A stretch of 5,968 bases of DNA. Source: Chloroflexota bacterium. Lineage in GTDB: Bacteria > Chloroflexota > Dehalococcoidia > SM23-28-2 > RBG-16-64-32. Both the position numbers and the translations under genes were made by a program. Of the stretch, positions 5,007 through 5,968 are shown in pieces. The stretch covers positions 1 to 5,968 of the forward strand of contig JADFRV010000138.1 in the NCBI GenBank assembly GCA_022561095.1, written 5' to 3'. The notes beneath the pieces were generated by a model, which saw only the letters and a program-made list of their open reading frames with translations, ran no database searches and was not told where the DNA came from. Every line of letters begins with the position of its first letter. Within the stretch, counting starts at the first letter, position 1.

Positions 5007-5891
5007 ATGAAAACCGCCGACCTAACCACACGGCTGGACGACTACTTCCACCTCGACCGCTTCCCCACGGACGACTTCGCGATCCTCCCCCAGTTCTGCC
5101 GCCAGGCGGCCATCCCTATCGAGGAGTACGCCACCGCCTCCTTCCTGAAGCGCTTCAACGGCCTCATGCTGGACAACGCCGATCAGATCGCCCGCGTGTT
5201 CACCCTCGTCTTCCCCTCTGACCCGGTCCTGGCGGAGGTCGAGCGCCGGGCCGCGGGCGAGCCCGCCCTGATCTTCACCCATCACCCCATGGACATGGAG
5301 ACCTCAGGCCGCGGCCTCATCCCCATCAGCACCGAATGGCTCCGCCGCCTCCGTCGGACCCAGATCTCCCTCTACGCCGCCCACGCCCCGCTGGACTGCC
5401 ACGAGACCGCATCCACCTCCCGCGCCCTTGCCCGCGCCATCGCTGTGCCCGCCGATGCCACCTTCGCCAGCTACTTCGGCGGCCACGCCGGCGTCCACGG
5501 CCGTATCGAACCCACCTCCTTAGCGGAGTTCAGCGAGCGCGTCCGCCGCGCCTGCGGCCTCGACCGCCTCGAGACGAAGGCGAACGGCGATCCGGTCGAA
5601 CGCGTCGCCGTCGTCGCCGGCGGCGCCGCCTACCCGCCCATCATGCAGGAGGCCGTAGACGCCGGCTGCGACACCTACGTCACCGGCGACTTCCGTGTCC
5701 GCCACGGCGGCCCCTGGGCCGAGGAGCGCCGCCCCCAGTTCGACGCCTTCGTCGAGACCGTTCCCCTCAACCTCATCGGCGCCTCCCACTACGCCACCGA
5801 GTCCCTCGTCCTCCGCGACGACATGCTGACCCTCTTCCGCGACCTCGGTCTCAACGCCGAGTTCGTCCCTCAATCGGACCCCTGGCGATGA
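5007..5891 (+). CDS. Nif3-like dinuclear metal-centre protein (YbgI/DUF34 family)
   Basis: The 294-residue product belongs to the Nif3/YbgI family, cytosolic proteins with a two-metal site whose cellular role is not settled; database names such as 'GTP cyclohydrolase 1 type 2' rest on few members. The metal ligands are visible in family order: the His pair of IFTHHPMD (His92, His93), HAPLD (Asp130), and SHYATE (His261, Glu265). They correspond to E. coli YbgI His63, His64, Asp101, His215 and Glu219, with the same HxxxE spacing. GCDTYVTGDFRVRHGG (about 219-234) is the other family signature. The N-terminal motif is divergent: FNGLMLDN replaces the common WDNVGL. The start at 5007 is preferred over an in-frame ATG at 4809, which would run backwards through the methyltransferase gene and its promoter. 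The stop overlaps the next start (ATGA), so the two genes are probably translated together. Confidence 0.9.
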   Translation: MKTADLTTRLDDYFHLDRFPTDDFAILPQFCRQAAIPIEEYATASFLKRFNGLMLDNADQIARVFTLVFPSDPVLAEVERRAAGEPALIFTHHPMDMETSGRGLIPISTEWLRRLRRTQISLYAAHAPLDCHETASTSRALARAIAVPADATFASYFGGHAGVHGRIEPTSLAEFSERVRRACGLDRLETKANGDPVERVAVVAGGAAYPPIMQEAVDAGCDTYVTGDFRVRHGGPWAEERRPQFDAFVETVPLNLIGASHYATESLVLRDDMLTLFRDLGLNAEFVPQSDPWR

Positions 5892-5968
5892 CCGCGCCCG
5901 AACTCACGCTAGACGAGGCCGAACTCCGTCGCCTGGCGGAGAGCGCCCTCGCCGCGGACCGCGCCGAC
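5888..5968 (+). CDS. 5' end of a gene, possibly nicotinate-nucleotide pyrophosphorylase NadC (partial)
   Basis: An ATG at 5888 overlaps the Nif3-like stop by ATGA and opens a frame to the window edge: 27 codons starting MTAPELTLDEAELRRLAE and continuing with an Ala-rich helix ending ALAADRAD. NadC proteins begin with a similar helix, in which a segment like RxALAEDxxxxD leads into DVTT. The match here is suggestive only. The presence of nadA and nadB upstream makes nadC the natural missing partner, so function is inferred from context more than from sequence. The start is supported by the stop-start overlap, which favours translational coupling. There is no strong ribosome site of its own. 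Confidence 0.5.
   Translation, partial: MTAPELTLDEAELRRLAESALAADRAD

Overview
The window is about 6 kb of very GC-rich bacterial DNA. Codons in nadB, the C-terminal part of nadA and the Nif3-like gene end overwhelmingly in C. It carries much of a de novo NAD (quinolinate) pathway. The mix of a GHHYQR-type NadA, LarB and lamin-tail sequences, and a G-run hairpin repeat between genes, resembles uncultured Chloroflexota-like genomes. That placement is from memory and is weak.

Layout: (1) bases 1-83 are the 3' end of an unrecognised plus-strand gene. (2) Bases 84 to about 390 have no recognisable gene but hold three consecutive small inverted repeats. (3) From about 391 to 1929 a single uninterrupted plus-strand frame reads through three unrelated protein pieces: a lamin-tail-domain fragment, an internal piece of the nickel-pincer cofactor protein LarB, and a complete-looking NadA quinolinate synthase catalytic region. 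This in-frame mosaic is the most unusual thing here. Both joins fall where the neighbouring families look locally alike, and leucine codon use shifts at the second join. (4) A small stand-alone MOSC-domain protein follows at 1983-2450. (5) An intergenic G-run hairpin repeat lies at about 2520-2592. (6) nadB (L-aspartate oxidase) is at 2666-4207. (7) A class I SAM-dependent O-methyltransferase is on the minus strand, convergent with nadB; the two stop codons face each other inside one short hairpin. (8) A Nif3-like gene is divergent from the methyltransferase and possibly leaderless. (9) The first 27 codons of a gene overlap the Nif3 stop by ATGA and may be nadC.

NadB oxidises L-aspartate to iminoaspartate. 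NadA condenses this with dihydroxyacetone phosphate on a [4Fe-4S] cluster to give quinolinate, which NadC would convert to nicotinate mononucleotide. All expected catalytic and cluster residues of NadA and NadB can be seen, so the pathway is probably functional despite the strange 5' end of the nadA frame. Whether the mosaic is a real genomic rearrangement or a chimera made in library preparation or assembly cannot be decided from the sequence.
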